This document shows, one piece after another, positions 18,358 through 27,884 of a stretch of 64,000 nucleotides of DNA. The stretch is from Leptolyngbya sp. KIOST-1. Lineage in GTDB: Bacteria > Cyanobacteriota > Cyanobacteriia > Phormidesmidales > Phormidesmidaceae. Under the pieces are notes generated by a model. It worked only from the letters and a program-made list of their open reading frames with translations, was not told the DNA's origin and did no database searches. Every line of letters starts with the position of its first letter. Within the stretch, counting starts at the first letter, position 1. The position numbers and the translations under genes were made by a program. The DNA lies in assembly GCF_000763385.1 (NCBI RefSeq), contig NZ_JQFA01000004.1:1550001-1614000 (forward strand), written 5' to 3'.

Positions 18358-19236
18358 ATGCCCGAATCCCATGACCACGGCTCTAATCCTGGGCAGTCCA
18401 ATGCGTCCATGGCTTTAGGCGTGGCCACCCAACGCGATCTCGCCCCCGCCGACTGCGGTCCTGAGATTTTGCTAGAGCTGAAAGGCATTTCCAAGCGGTT
18501 TGGTACCAACCAGGTGCTGGACCAGGTCGATCTAACGCTGTATCGGGGGGAGGCGGTGGCCATTATCGGCCCCTCGGGTACCGGCAAGTCCACAATTTTA
18601 AGAATTATTGCTGGACTACTGTCCCCAGACGAAGGTGAAATCTACGTGCAGGGCCACCGACGGGAGGGCCTGATCGAAGACTCGCCGGACCCGGTGGGAA
18701 TTGGCATGGTGTTTCAGCAGGCCGCTCTGTTTGACTCCCTCACGGTGGAGGAAAACGTGGGTTTCTTGCTCTATCAGCACTCCAACCTGCCCGCCGGCCA
18801 GATTCGCCAAATTGTAGAGGACGTGCTCGAGATGGTGGGGTTGCCCGGCATAGGTAAAAGCTACCCGGCCGAGCTCTCGGGGGGGATGCGCAAACGGGTC
18901 AGTTTTGCCAGGGCGATCGTGTCGAACCCTGAGAATCCGCAGGATCGACCGGCCCTGCTGTTGTACGATGAGCCAACGGCGGGGCTTGACCCAATCGCCT
19001 CAACGGTGATCGAAGATCTAATTCGCGCCATCAAGGGCAACAACGGCTGTAGCTCCTATCTAATTGTGACCCACCAGGACAGCACCATTCGCCGCACCGC
19101 CGATCGCGTCATCTTTCTCCATCGGGGCAGAATTCAGTGGCAGGGCCCCGTGACCGAGGTGGATGAAACCGACAACCCCTTTGTGCGCCAGTTCTTTAGC
19201 GGACGGATTGAGGGCCCGATTCAAATGGTGCAGTAG
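18358..19236 (+). CDS. ABC transporter ATPase, MlaF/TGD3-like
   Basis: Energises a phospholipid transport system of the Mla/TGD type across the cyanobacterial envelope. The 292-residue protein has Walker A GPSGTGKST (about residue 66), Q-loop VFQQAALFDSL, signature LSGGMRKR, Walker B LLLYDEPTAGLDP and a switch His in VTHQD, so it should be an active ATPase. The LSGGMRKR form of the signature is typical of the MlaF subgroup. The MCE protein follows on the same strand after about 225 bases, supporting this assignment; the permease (MlaE-like) is not in the window. The first 30 residues are a non-conserved polar leader. Confidence 0.9.
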   Translation: MPESHDHGSNPGQSNASMALGVATQRDLAPADCGPEILLELKGISKRFGTNQVLDQVDLTLYRGEAVAIIGPSGTGKSTILRIIAGLLSPDEGEIYVQGHRREGLIEDSPDPVGIGMVFQQAALFDSLTVEENVGFLLYQHSNLPAGQIRQIVEDVLEMVGLPGIGKSYPAELSGGMRKRVSFARAIVSNPENPQDRPALLLYDEPTAGLDPIASTVIEDLIRAIKGNNGCSSYLIVTHQDSTIRRTADRVIFLHRGRIQWQGPVTEVDETDNPFVRQFFSGRIEGPIQMVQ

Positions 19237-19461
19237 CGCCAGGGGCTGCCGTCCCATCACCTTTAAAGTTCCAAGCACCAACGGTTGCAGCCCCTAGCCT
19301 GGGATGGGGAGCGGAGGTGGCCCCGCGGAGGGACAACTTTCCGTCAGAATTGATGTCAGGCCCCAGAACCAGGGGCGATCGCGAGCTGAGGCAGGTCCGG
19401 CGAATTTGGTGGAGAATAGGGTTGTGTGCAAATCAGTTCAGGGGTTGGGGTAAGAGGCACC

Positions 19462-20727
19462 ATGCGGGCAAGGGCAATTCGAGAAGGGTCGGTCGGGCTG
19501 TTGATCCTGATTGCGGTGGGGTTATTTGCCGGGCTGGTGCTGTGGCTGCGCGGGCTCAACCCTGGCCGACGGACTTACCGGGCGACGTTTGTGTTTGCCA
19601 ATACCCTGGGTATGCAGGAGGGCACCAGCGTCCGCTACCGGGGGGTGCCGGTGGGGCGCGTGCTCGGCATCAATCCCAGCACCAACGCCGTCGATGTGGC
19701 GGTGGAAATCATCGACAGCGAGCTGCGGATTCCGCGGGACTCAACAATTTTTGTCAACCAGTCCGGCCTGATTGGCGACACCACCATCGACATTACCCCC
19801 CAGCGCCCGCTAACGCCGCCGGAGCTGGCCCTCAGCCCCCTCGGTGAGGACTGCCCGGACACGATTATTTGCCATGGCGATCGCCTGATTGGCAGCGTGG
19901 GGGCCAGCTACGAGTCGCTGATTCGCTCGGCGGAGGGGCTAGCCAACGCCTTTGCCGACCCGGAGATTATCAATGACCTGAAGCTCACCCTCAACAACGC
20001 CACCACCCTGACCGAGAGCGCCAGCCTGCTGTCGGCGGAGCTGATTATTCTGTCGCGGCAGCTGCAGACCGACCTGGGGCCGCTGGTGGCCTCGGCCAAT
20101 CGCGCCACCGAGAACATCGGCAATGCCGCCGCCTCATTTGAGCTGACCGGGACCGAGGTCAACCGGCTGGTGGTGACCAACCGGGGCACCATCGTCACCA
20201 CCCTCGACAACATCAACCGCAGCGCCGTCAACCTGGAGGCGATTACCACCACCCTCAGACCGGCGCTCCAGGACAGTCAGTTTCTGGTCAACCTCGATCG
20301 CCTCTCCGTCGATGCCGCCCTGGCCGCCGCCGACCTGCGATCGATCACGGGCACTTTCAACAGCCCCACCAACCTGGTGATGCTGCAGCAGACCCTGGAC
20401 TCGGCCCGCAACGTGTTTCAAAGCGCCCACAAGGTGATTGCCGACGTGGACGAACTGACGGGGGATCCGACCCTGCGCCGCAGCCTGCGCGACCTGATCA
20501 ACGGCCTCAGCGGTCTGGTGTCGCTGACCCATCAGCTGGAGCAGGCCAGCCAGGTGGCCGAGTCGCTCACCCCCACCGCCGGAGAACAGGTGGAGCGGGT
20601 TACCTTTACCCCCCTGCCCGGCCCCCCAGTGGCCACCGGGGCTGGCCCCGCCCCCGTCACCGTCACCCACCAGGGGCAGGTCTACCAGCTCGACGTGCAC
20701 TCCATTCAGCCCCACCAGGGCCCCTAG
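19462..20727 (+). CDS. MCE-domain (MlaD-like) lipid-transport protein
   Basis: Periplasmic lipid-binding subunit that works with the preceding ATPase. The 421-residue protein starts with a transmembrane anchor (about 9-31, GLLILIAVGLFAGLVLWL) followed by one MCE domain (about 36-115) with the typical GTSVRYRGVPVGRV core and GDTTIDI end. The C-terminal part is a long helical region with Leu-rich heptads, as expected for the needle-like tail of MCE proteins. The ATG at 19462 has GAGG seven bases upstream; a GTG at 19426 is less likely. Gene order ATPase then MCE is common in cyanobacteria. Confidence 0.92.
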   Translation: MRARAIREGSVGLLILIAVGLFAGLVLWLRGLNPGRRTYRATFVFANTLGMQEGTSVRYRGVPVGRVLGINPSTNAVDVAVEIIDSELRIPRDSTIFVNQSGLIGDTTIDITPQRPLTPPELALSPLGEDCPDTIICHGDRLIGSVGASYESLIRSAEGLANAFADPEIINDLKLTLNNATTLTESASLLSAELIILSRQLQTDLGPLVASANRATENIGNAAASFELTGTEVNRLVVTNRGTIVTTLDNINRSAVNLEAITTTLRPALQDSQFLVNLDRLSVDAALAAADLRSITGTFNSPTNLVMLQQTLDSARNVFQSAHKVIADVDELTGDPTLRRSLRDLINGLSGLVSLTHQLEQASQVAESLTPTAGEQVERVTFTPLPGPPVATGAGPAPVTVTHQGQVYQLDVHSIQPHQGP

Positions 20728-20763
20728 TTGACCTGTTTTAGCCTGTTACTGACTGGTTTTGCT

Positions 20764-21252
20764 ATGGTTCAAAATTGCGATCGCGGCTTAGACGACAGCG
20801 ACTTTTTTCAGTTCGAGGCCGACTTTGTCGAGTCGCTGCGCTGTATTCCCATGCAGGTGCGGCTCAAGCTCGACACCTGCGGCGTCAAGCTCAAGCTGGA
20901 GCACTGGAACCGCTTTAGCCAGGCCGAACGGGAGCAGCTGGCCCGGCTGCCCTGCGGCGATCGCGCCTCCACCCTCACCTACACCGCCTACGTGCAGGCC
21001 CTGGTGCATCGGGTGCAGGGTGCGCCGGCCTCCACCCTGGCCGTTGACCCCCACCCCCCCTGGCACAACGACAGCGATATCCCTGAGCAGGTGCAGGCCA
21101 GGGCCGCATCCCTGGGGGTAAAGATTGACCCGGAGCAGTGGCGATCGCTGCGGCCCCTGCAGCGCTTTGCCCTAATCAAGCTCAGCCGCCCCAGCCACGA
21201 AAACCGAAACTTTTACCCCGCCCTGGTGGAATTTGGGCTGGTGCCGCTGTAG
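20764..21252 (+). CDS. Nitrate-reductase-associated family protein
   Basis: A 162-residue soluble protein with the conserved block FQFEADFVESLRCIPMQVR then KLDTCGVKLKLEHW near its N-terminus, which I recognise as the cyanobacterial nitrate-reductase-associated family. Its biochemical role is unsettled; members are often near nitrate assimilation genes, but none is seen here. No clear NtcA site (GTA-N8-TAC) was found in front of it. The ATG at 20764 is preferred to a TTG at 20728 because the extension is unrelated and hydrophobic. It follows the MCE gene closely, so read-through is possible. Confidence 0.85.
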   Translation: MVQNCDRGLDDSDFFQFEADFVESLRCIPMQVRLKLDTCGVKLKLEHWNRFSQAEREQLARLPCGDRASTLTYTAYVQALVHRVQGAPASTLAVDPHPPWHNDSDIPEQVQARAASLGVKIDPEQWRSLRPLQRFALIKLSRPSHENRNFYPALVEFGLVPL

Positions 21253-21432
21253 ACACCAGGGACAGCACCCTCAGCCATCCAGTCCTAGCGCCAATTCTGT
21301 CCAGCAATCATCTGTCCAGCAATCAGCCGCTGCTCTAAGCAGCCTGGAAACCGACGACTTGAGGGTTTTCCCATTTTGAATTTTGCTTGAATTCCCTCCA
21401 GCGCTACCAGTCCTTATTCCTCCCCCAGGTCT

Positions 21433-22638
21433 ATGGTCACTCTACAAACCAGCCCCCAAACGAGTTCTGTGACTCCAACTGAAGCCCAGCTGCAGCAGAC
21501 CCGCCAGCGCATCGATGCCTATATCCAAACCCTGGCCAGCCATCCCGATCGCCGCGATGGGGCCTTTCCCTACTATCTGTTTCACGACGCGGGCACCCCG
21601 ACTCAGGGCACCGTCCTAATGTTTCACGGGTTTAGCGCCAAACCTCACCAGATGGCACGGCTGGCCGACTACCTGTTTCGCAATGGCTTCAATGTGTACC
21701 AGGCCACCCTGGCCGGCCATGCCTACGGCATTCCCCAGCAGTACTGGCCCCAGGTCGATCTCAAGCCCGAAATTTTGGCTCCCCTGCGCGAAAAGGTCAA
21801 CGCCGACCCGGTGCTGCAAAGCTTTCTCGCCAATCTGGCTGCTGCGGGTGGGGTGGGTGCGGTGTCGCCCTCGCCCGTGCAGATGGTGGGCATGGTGGCC
21901 CGGCTGCGCCAGCTAGAGCCGCGCCTGCTGGATATTGCAGCGGCGATCGAGCGCGAAAACGACCCCGAGTTTGACCGCTACTTTGTCTCGTCGCACCTGA
22001 GCTACCTGAGCGATGCCCAGGCCCGGCTGAGCGAACTGGAGGCCATGCCCGGCCCTATATATACCGTTGGGCTGTCGGTGGGTGGGGCGGTGGCTTTGGC
22101 CCTGGGGGCCAGATACCCCCAGCGGGTGGCCGGGGTGGTGGCCTTTGCCCCCCTGCTGGAGGTGTACGGTGAAACCCGCGAGCGCTACGTCAACCTGGCT
22201 GGCCCGCTGGGGATTCAGGAGTTTGGCTGGGATGAGCTGCGGTTTCCGCTGAGCTGCTTTACCGCCGCCAACCAGTTTGGCGCGTTTGTGCGCAGACAGG
22301 ACAACCTGGCCGCCCTGCGCCCAACGCCGACGCTGATGGTTTTGACCGAAAACGAGGACGCCGCCGACGTTCGAATCAACCAGAAGTTTTCTCAATCGCT
22401 GAGCCGCGCCTCCATCTTCAAACGCTACGACAACCACTACCTGTACACCTTTCCCAGTGCGGCCCTGGTGCCCCACCCCATGGTGGACCCGCTGGAGATC
22501 AGCCAGAACATGAGTAATGGCTACTGGAAGCCCATGTACCAGGAGACGCTGCGATTTTTGACCCGAACCCAGTTCCAGGCCAGCAGCCTGGAGCAGACGG
22601 GGGACGTACCCGACCTGCCAGCGGTGCCCCCCGTGTAA
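21433..22638 (+). CDS. Alpha/beta hydrolase
   Basis: A 401-residue serine hydrolase. The oxyanion-region strand GTVLMFHGFSAKPHQM lies at about 57-72, the nucleophile elbow is GLSVGG with Ser at about 215, an acid is likely in the TENEDAAD segment (about 313-320), and a candidate His is in LVPHPM (about 350). The insert between strands (about 105-205) is unusually long and helical, suggesting a cap domain. No signal peptide is seen. Substrate unknown; a lipase or esterase role is possible. Its stop lies two bases from the stop of the convergent glycogen phosphorylase gene. Confidence 0.88.
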   Translation: MVTLQTSPQTSSVTPTEAQLQQTRQRIDAYIQTLASHPDRRDGAFPYYLFHDAGTPTQGTVLMFHGFSAKPHQMARLADYLFRNGFNVYQATLAGHAYGIPQQYWPQVDLKPEILAPLREKVNADPVLQSFLANLAAAGGVGAVSPSPVQMVGMVARLRQLEPRLLDIAAAIERENDPEFDRYFVSSHLSYLSDAQARLSELEAMPGPIYTVGLSVGGAVALALGARYPQRVAGVVAFAPLLEVYGETRERYVNLAGPLGIQEFGWDELRFPLSCFTAANQFGAFVRRQDNLAALRPTPTLMVLTENEDAADVRINQKFSQSLSRASIFKRYDNHYLYTFPSAALVPHPMVDPLEISQNMSNGYWKPMYQETLRFLTRTQFQASSLEQTGDVPDLPAVPPV

Positions 22639-22640
22639 GC

Positions 22641-25193
22641 TCAGCTCAGCTTGCAGGTGAGCTTGCCACCGGGATCGCCGCCCAGTTCGCCGTAGTCCAC
22701 CAGGCCAACGGGGAAGGGGGAGACTTTCCAGATGTGGCTACAGTACTCGCCGATGGAGCGATCGCTGGAAAAGCACCCCATCCGCACCGCGTTGAGAATC
22801 GCCATTCGGGTCCAGCTATCGGTATCGCTGTAGGCCTGGCCCACGGTTTGCTGGCAGTCGATGTAGGCCTGGTAGTCGGCCAGCAGCATGAAGGGGTCCT
22901 GGTGCAGTAGCTTCTCGAGCAGCGGGCGAAACAGGCTGCGATCGCCCTGGGAAAAGTGCCCCGAGGCGATCAGGTCGATGGCATCCCTGAGCAGGGGGTT
23001 GCGCTGGTAGTAGCTGTAGGGGCTGTAGCCTTCTGTCTTGTGGGCCACCACCTGATCGGCGGTAAGGCCAAACAAAAAGAAGTTTTCGGCCCCGACGGCG
23101 TCGCGAATCTCCACGTTGGCCCCGTCTAGGGTGCCGATGGTGAGCGCCCCGTTCATGGCAAACTTCATGTTGCCGGTGCCCGAGGCCTCAAATCCGGCGG
23201 TGGAAATCTGCTCCGACAGGTCGGAGGCCGGGTAGATGCGCTGGCTGTTGGTGACGTTGTAGTTGGGCAGAAAAATCACCTTGATCTGGTTGCGCAGGTC
23301 GGGATCTTTGTTGACCATGTCGCCCACGGCGGTGATCAGCTTGATCATCAGCTTGGCCATGTGGTACCCGGGGGCTGCCTTGCCGCTGAAGATAAACGTG
23401 CGGGGGGTGATGTCGAGGTTGGGGTTCTGCTTCAGCTGGCTGTAGAGGGTGACGATGTGCAGGGCATTGAGGTGCTGGCGCTTGTACTCATGGATGCGCT
23501 TCACCTGCACGTCGAACAGCGAGGCGGGGTCAACCAGAATGCCAAACTGGCTGTGGATGCGGCTGGCCAAATCGCGTTTCACCGCCTGCTTGATGCCGCG
23601 CCACTGGTCTCGGAAGCCGGGGTCATCGGCCAGGGGCTCAATTTGTTTGAGGTCGTCCAGGTGCTTGATCCAGCGATCGCCGATGCGGGCCGAAACCAGC
23701 GTGCTCAGGCGGGGGTTGCTGAGCACCATCCAGCGACGGGGGGTGACGCCGTTGGTGACGTTGGTAAACCTTTCGGGAAACAGTTCGTAGAAGTCGCGCA
23801 GCACCGTTTCTTTGAGCAGTTCGCTGTGCAGGGCGGCGACACCGTTGATGGTGTGGCTGCTGACGCAGGCCAGGTTGGCCATCCGTACGTAGCGATCGCC
23901 GCTTTCGTCGATTAGCGACATCCGGGCCAGGCGAGCGCTGTCTTTGGGGAATTTCATTCGCACCAGCTCCAGGAAGCGGCGGTTGATCTCGTAGATGATC
24001 TCCAGGTGGCGGGGCAGCAGTCGCCCAAACAGGCTAACCGGCCACTTCTCCAGCGCCTCCGGCAGCAGGGTGTGGTTGGTGTAGGCGAGGGTCTTCTGCG
24101 TGATCTCCCAGGCCAGGGTCCAGTCGAGGCCGTGCTCGTCCAGCAGCAGGCGCATCAGCTCGGCGGCGGCGATCGCCGGGTGGGTGTCGTTGAGCTGAAT
24201 GGCAAATTTCTCGTGGAACTGCTCAACGGGCATATTCTGCCCGGCCAGAATGCGGAACATGTCCTGCAGGGAGCAGGAGACAAAGAATGCCTGCTGTTCC
24301 AGTCGCAGCTGCTTGCCCGCCTGGGTTTCATCGTTGGGGTAGAGCACCTTGGAGAGGTTTTCGGAGGCCACTTTTTCTTCGACCGCGCCGTAGTAGTTGC
24401 CCTGGTTGAACACCGCAAAGTCAAAGGATTCGATTGCCTCGGCCTTCCACAGGCGCAGGGTGTTGGCGGTGTTGACCCGGTAGCCCAGGATGGGGGTGTC
24501 GTAGGGTACCCCCAGCACCTCACGGTGGGGCACCCAGCGCACCCGGTAGCGGCCCTGGTCGTCGGTGTAGGGCTCGGTGTAGCCGCCAAACTTGACTGCC
24601 ACCGACCACTCGGGTCGGGCCACCTCCCAGGGGTTGCCGTAGCGCAGCCACTTGTCGGTGCGCTCCACCTGCCAGCCGTCGCGCAGGTCCTGCTCAAAGA
24701 TGCCAAACTCGTAGCGAATGCCGTAGCCCACTGAGGGGATCTCCAGGGAGGCCAGGGAGTCGAGGTAGCAGGCCGCCAGCCGGCCCAACCCCCCATTGCC
24801 CAGCCCCGGCTCCTCCTCCTGGGCCAGCAGGGTGTCAAAGTCCAGGCCCAGCTCGGCCATCGCCTGCTTCACCTGCTCGTAGATGCCCATGTTGATCAGG
24901 TTGTTGCCCAGGTGCGGCCCCATTAGAAACTCTGCCGACAGGTAGCACACCGTGCGGGCCCGATGCTGGGTGTAGCTCTCGGCGGTGCCGTTCCAGCGGT
25001 GCAGCATGCGATCGCGTACCAGGTAAGCCAGCGCCATGTAGTAGTCGTGCTGGGTGGCCAACGACACCGGCTTGCCCTGCACGTAGAATAGATTGTTCAA
25101 AAACGCCCGCTTGATGCTCTCAATATCGTCGGCGGTGCGCTCCTTGGCCAGGGCCGTGGCAACCGCAACGTCTACCGGAGAAGGGGTATCCAT
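22641..25193 (-). CDS. glgP: Glycogen phosphorylase
   Basis: Releases glucose-1-phosphate from glycogen, the storage carbohydrate used in darkness. Full length (850 residues). Landmarks: the N-terminal YYMALAYLVRDRML, the LGNGGLGRLAACYLDSLA loop, the NDTHPAIA segment, and the pyridoxal-phosphate site GTGNMKFAMNGALTIGT (Lys near 677). The N-terminal region lacks the mammalian phosphorylation site, as in other bacterial enzymes. The ATG at 25193 has AGGACGG upstream. It is transcribed alone on the minus strand, convergent with the hydrolase gene; its upstream region (25194-25784) is crowded with repeats. Confidence 0.97.
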   Translation of the reverse strand: MDTPSPVDVAVATALAKERTADDIESIKRAFLNNLFYVQGKPVSLATQHDYYMALAYLVRDRMLHRWNGTAESYTQHRARTVCYLSAEFLMGPHLGNNLINMGIYEQVKQAMAELGLDFDTLLAQEEEPGLGNGGLGRLAACYLDSLASLEIPSVGYGIRYEFGIFEQDLRDGWQVERTDKWLRYGNPWEVARPEWSVAVKFGGYTEPYTDDQGRYRVRWVPHREVLGVPYDTPILGYRVNTANTLRLWKAEAIESFDFAVFNQGNYYGAVEEKVASENLSKVLYPNDETQAGKQLRLEQQAFFVSCSLQDMFRILAGQNMPVEQFHEKFAIQLNDTHPAIAAAELMRLLLDEHGLDWTLAWEITQKTLAYTNHTLLPEALEKWPVSLFGRLLPRHLEIIYEINRRFLELVRMKFPKDSARLARMSLIDESGDRYVRMANLACVSSHTINGVAALHSELLKETVLRDFYELFPERFTNVTNGVTPRRWMVLSNPRLSTLVSARIGDRWIKHLDDLKQIEPLADDPGFRDQWRGIKQAVKRDLASRIHSQFGILVDPASLFDVQVKRIHEYKRQHLNALHIVTLYSQLKQNPNLDITPRTFIFSGKAAPGYHMAKLMIKLITAVGDMVNKDPDLRNQIKVIFLPNYNVTNSQRIYPASDLSEQISTAGFEASGTGNMKFAMNGALTIGTLDGANVEIRDAVGAENFFLFGLTADQVVAHKTEGYSPYSYYQRNPLLRDAIDLIASGHFSQGDRSLFRPLLEKLLHQDPFMLLADYQAYIDCQQTVGQAYSDTDSWTRMAILNAVRMGCFSSDRSIGEYCSHIWKVSPFPVGLVDYGELGGDPGGKLTCKLS

Positions 25194-25367
25194 AGGTGAT
25201 CCGTCCTGGGTCAGGACATGAGAAGTGACCCTTTGATCAGATCAAATTGGGCGATCGCAAAATGTGATTTCAGGCACGATTTAACCTTTGTTTAAGGATG
25301 CTGCAACCTACGGCAACACTAGCTAGTAATGGTTAGCAGAATATAGTGCGACCTTGGCTGGGGGGGC

Positions 25368-25388
25368 AGGTGTCAGGTGTCAGGTGTC
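25368..25388. repeat. AGGTGTC x3 tandem repeat
   Basis: Three perfect heptamer copies. On the other strand the unit reads GACACCT, the core of the 14-nt repeat at 16584 and of the element arms at 26.5 and 35.0 kb. Confidence 0.85.
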
Positions 25389-25564
25389 GGATGCTGTTGG
25401 CGAATTATTTCTTCAAGGAATTGCTCGGCGTAGCCCCCAAAATCCCCCAGCTATGGGGGACTTTGACTTTCCGGTACCCCCAAAATTGGGGGCTAGGGGG
25501 CCTTTGGGGCAACTTTTCCAAGCGTATTTTGCAGATTGTTGATTTCGCCAACAGCATCAGCGGA

Positions 25565-25601
25565 GCGTAACCCAACGGCAGTCAGCCCTGTTGGGTTACG
25601 C
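25565..25601. repeat. Hairpin repeat with 12-bp perfect arms
   Basis: GCGTAACCCAAC and its exact reverse complement GTTGGGTTACGC flank a 13-base loop. Related GTTGGGT/ACCCAAC repeats occur near 25610 and 41880. It has no T-tract, so it is a dispersed repeat rather than a clear terminator. Confidence 0.88.
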
Positions 25602-25784
25602 CAGCTCGCCACCCAATCTACAAATTTAGGCTTGACAGAGCAGTAGTCTTTGGAGTCCCGAGAACCTCCGGTTACAGATCCCCGGCCAGCAGGGCAATCA
25701 ACACAATTCATCTCAGGGTAGACGCCAGCGATCGCCCCGTCTGCCACCCTGGAGAGACTATATGGTGACGATGGAGAGCACAGG

Positions 25785-26405
25785 ATGAACTTGCTAGTTT
25801 TTGGCGCAACGGGGGACACGGGCCGCGAGGTGGTGAAGCAAGCGCTGGCCCAGGGGCATGCCGTCACCGGGTTCTCTCGCCACGCCGACGATCTCCTGGC
25901 CGACTTCCCCTCCCTCAAGACCATCGAGGGGGATGTAACCGACAAAACCACCGTTGAGAAAGCGGTGCAGGGGCAGGATGCGGTGCTCTCGACCCTGGGG
26001 TCCTCGAGCCTGAAGCGGAGCCCTGCGCTGACGGACGGCGTGCGAACCATTGTCGCAGCCATGGAGCAGCACGGGGTGCGGCGGTTGGTTTACCAGTCAT
26101 CGCTGGGGGTGGGCGACAGCCGCAAACAGGTTGGCTTTCTGGTCCGCTACATCATCATTCCGCTGGTGCTGCGCAATGCGATCGCCGACCACGCCGACAA
26201 GGAGCAAATCATTCGACAGAGCAGCCTGGACTGGGTCATTGTGCGCCCCGCCGGACTCACCAACGATGACTTTACCGGCCAATACCGCCACGGCGAAACC
26301 ATTGATTTTGGGGCCAAGATCGCCCGTGCCGATGTGGCTGACTTTATGCTGAAGCAGGTCACCGCTGACACCTACCTGAAGAAAACTCCTGGCGTGTCCT
26401 ACTAG
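25785..26405 (+). CDS. NAD(P)-binding Rossmann-fold protein (NmrA/atypical SDR-like)
   Basis: A 206-residue protein beginning MNLLVFGATGDTGREVVKQA, the GxxGxxG dinucleotide-binding turn of atypical short-chain dehydrogenases. Further matches are EGDVTD (adenine pocket region), the DAVLSTLG strand and YQSSLGVGDSR. No canonical YxxxK catalytic pair is evident, so it may be a redox sensor or epimerase-like protein rather than a classical dehydrogenase. The stop codon begins a 14-nt tandem duplication. Upstream is the repeat-rich region shared with glgP. Transcribed alone. Confidence 0.88.
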   Translation: MNLLVFGATGDTGREVVKQALAQGHAVTGFSRHADDLLADFPSLKTIEGDVTDKTTVEKAVQGQDAVLSTLGSSSLKRSPALTDGVRTIVAAMEQHGVRRLVYQSSLGVGDSRKQVGFLVRYIIIPLVLRNAIADHADKEQIIRQSSLDWVIVRPAGLTNDDFTGQYRHGETIDFGAKIARADVADFMLKQVTADTYLKKTPGVSY

Positions 26406-26430
26406 GATTGTCGGGCTAGGATTGTCGGGC
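26403..26430. repeat. 14-nt perfect tandem duplication starting at a stop codon
   Basis: TAGGATTGTCGGGC occurs twice head to tail; the first copy begins with the TAG stop codon of the preceding gene. Confidence 0.92.
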
Positions 26431-26441
26431 AGAAATATAAC

Positions 26442-26572
26442 AACCCTTGCTGTGGGTGTTAGGTGCCGGGTGCTAGGTGTCAGGAGCGGTTGACTGTTTG
26501 CCGTCAGGCGGGGCTAGTGCTCTGCGGCGTAAGTTGGTCAACCATTCCTGACACCCGAGACCCAGCACCCTA
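26442..26572. repeat. Imperfect palindromic repeat element, copy 1
   Basis: Left arm 26442-26485 (begins AACCCTTGCTGTGGGTG) and right part 26521-26572 (begins TCTGCGGCGTAAGTTGG) are near reverse complements where they contain the CTGACACC / GGTGTCAG core. The outer sequence of the left arm matches, inverted, the distal part of the copy at 34989-35056, which identifies a dispersed element. Confidence 0.78.
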
Positions 26573-26607
26573 AACCTGTCGCAGCGGTACTCTAAACTCC
26601 GAAGAGT

Positions 26608-26639
26608 CCTACTCCCCCGACAGCCTACTCCCCCGACAG
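26608..26639. repeat. 16-nt perfect tandem duplication spanning a stop codon
   Basis: CCTACTCCCCCGACAG is present twice in direct tandem; on the minus strand each copy contains a TAG, the first of which ends the beta-propeller gene. Confidence 0.92.
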
Positions 26640-27641
26640 AGAGTTCAGGGTGAGACAGCGCACAGGGGCCAGCCCTGTGGCCAGCCGCCGCCAGGTCAGG
26701 CCCGCATCCTGCGAGCCAAAGATCTCACCATTGCTGGTGCCGAAGGCGGCGCAACGGCCAGCGGTTGCCAGAGTCCCGGTGTTGATGTTGTCAGCAAACC
26801 ACTGGGGCAGCCCCTGATCACATTTTTCAAACCCTCCTGGTCCGTACAGGGGGCGGCGGTACAGGGCCGCCCGGCTGGTGCGGGGGCCGGTGGAGGCCGA
26901 CATCAGAATGGTTTCGCCACAGACGGCGATCGCGCGGGCATAGGCTCCGTGCAGATGGTCGCGATCGAAGTCCCAGGAGCGCCCCCGATCGGTGCTGATA
27001 GCCAGCCCCTCGGCGGTGGCCGCCAGCACCCAGTCGGGCCGATCGGCCAGGGTGTATACCTGGTGGACGTCGGCGTGAACATCAATGGTGGGCTGCCAGG
27101 TCTGGCCGCGATCGCTGGATCGCACAATGCCGCCCACGTGCACGTTGACGTAGAGATCGCCGCAGGCGCTAAGGGCCAGCGATCGCACATCGGGCGGGTC
27201 ACCCCAGGGGGTGTACCACTCGTCGCGCCCCTGCACCGACTCAAAGCCGTTGAGCCATTCCAGGCTGCCGTTTTCCAGGCGTAGCAGGCGGGCCCCGGAG
27301 TTGCCAACTAAAACCGTGTCGTCAAAAGGGAGCAGGCAATTTAGCGCTACATCGGTGATCGCAGCCACCCTGCGCCACCGCTGGTCGGCGTCGCGCTGCC
27401 AGATCGAGGTGCGATCGGCAATGGCCCAGAGGCGATCGGGACCGACTGCCAGGGCCGTAATCGTGTGCCCTTCTAGATCTACTCTCGGGTCAGACTGCCC
27501 GACAGACCTGATGGACACCAACCCATTTGCAGTTCCCGCCAGCCACTGCGGTCCATGGCTCGGTGGCTCGGCCAGGCCAATCGCTGTTTGGGCGGGTTGG
27601 GGCTGGGTTGGGGTAATTGACGGTCGCTCAAACGTAGTCAT
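26625..27641 (-). CDS. Beta-propeller (BNR/YCF48-like repeat) protein
   Basis: A 338-residue protein built of repeats. Several units carry the Asp-box form SxDxGxTW: SSDRGQTWQP, STDRGRSWDF and SQDAGLTWRR, which mark sialidase/YCF48-type propellers. Other blades are seen at LAGTANGLVSIR and VLVGNSGARLLRL. There is no signal peptide or membrane helix, so it is likely cytosolic, or exported by a route not visible here. Function unknown; a binding scaffold is plausible, and enzymatic sialidase residues are not evident. The ATG at 27641 has GGGAGG about ten bases upstream and is preferred over an upstream in-frame codon that would add 38 residues of basic leader. Confidence 0.86.
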   Translation of the reverse strand: MTTFERPSITPTQPQPAQTAIGLAEPPSHGPQWLAGTANGLVSIRSVGQSDPRVDLEGHTITALAVGPDRLWAIADRTSIWQRDADQRWRRVAAITDVALNCLLPFDDTVLVGNSGARLLRLENGSLEWLNGFESVQGRDEWYTPWGDPPDVRSLALSACGDLYVNVHVGGIVRSSDRGQTWQPTIDVHADVHQVYTLADRPDWVLAATAEGLAISTDRGRSWDFDRDHLHGAYARAIAVCGETILMSASTGPRTSRAALYRRPLYGPGGFEKCDQGLPQWFADNINTGTLATAGRCAAFGTSNGEIFGSQDAGLTWRRLATGLAPVRCLTLNSLSGE

Positions 27642-27884
27642 GGTTAGAACCTCCCTGATGAAGGTAAGGGGGTTGCTTCTGGGCTCGGGTGTCATCCAGG
27701 ATTTTGAGGGTATATACAAGCTACTCAATTCAGGCCGCGATCGCCTCAGTCGCAAGCAGGAAAACGCCTAAGGCTTTGTTTTGGGGGTTTCGGGCCTGCA
27801 CCAATGGAGCCGTCCAGTATAGTGAAAAAGCAGCCGGGATTTCGCCAGCGGGCTATCCGCAGCCATTCACCAGACAGCAAACCG

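Larger units (their letters stand above)
25194..25784. other. Repeat-packed divergent intergenic region
   Basis: Sits between glgP and the NAD(P)-binding protein gene and must contain their promoters. It holds three AGGTGTC copies (25368-25388), a C/G-run palindrome of the CCCCCAAAATTGGGGG type (about 25480-25500), and a 12-bp-arm hairpin (25565-25601). It looks like successive insertion of small repeats into one another. No gene is supported. Confidence 0.6.

Noticed and set aside
25346-25570. 74-codon plus-strand frame in the glgP upstream region
   Set aside because: Entirely made of nested repeats and hairpins; no motif.
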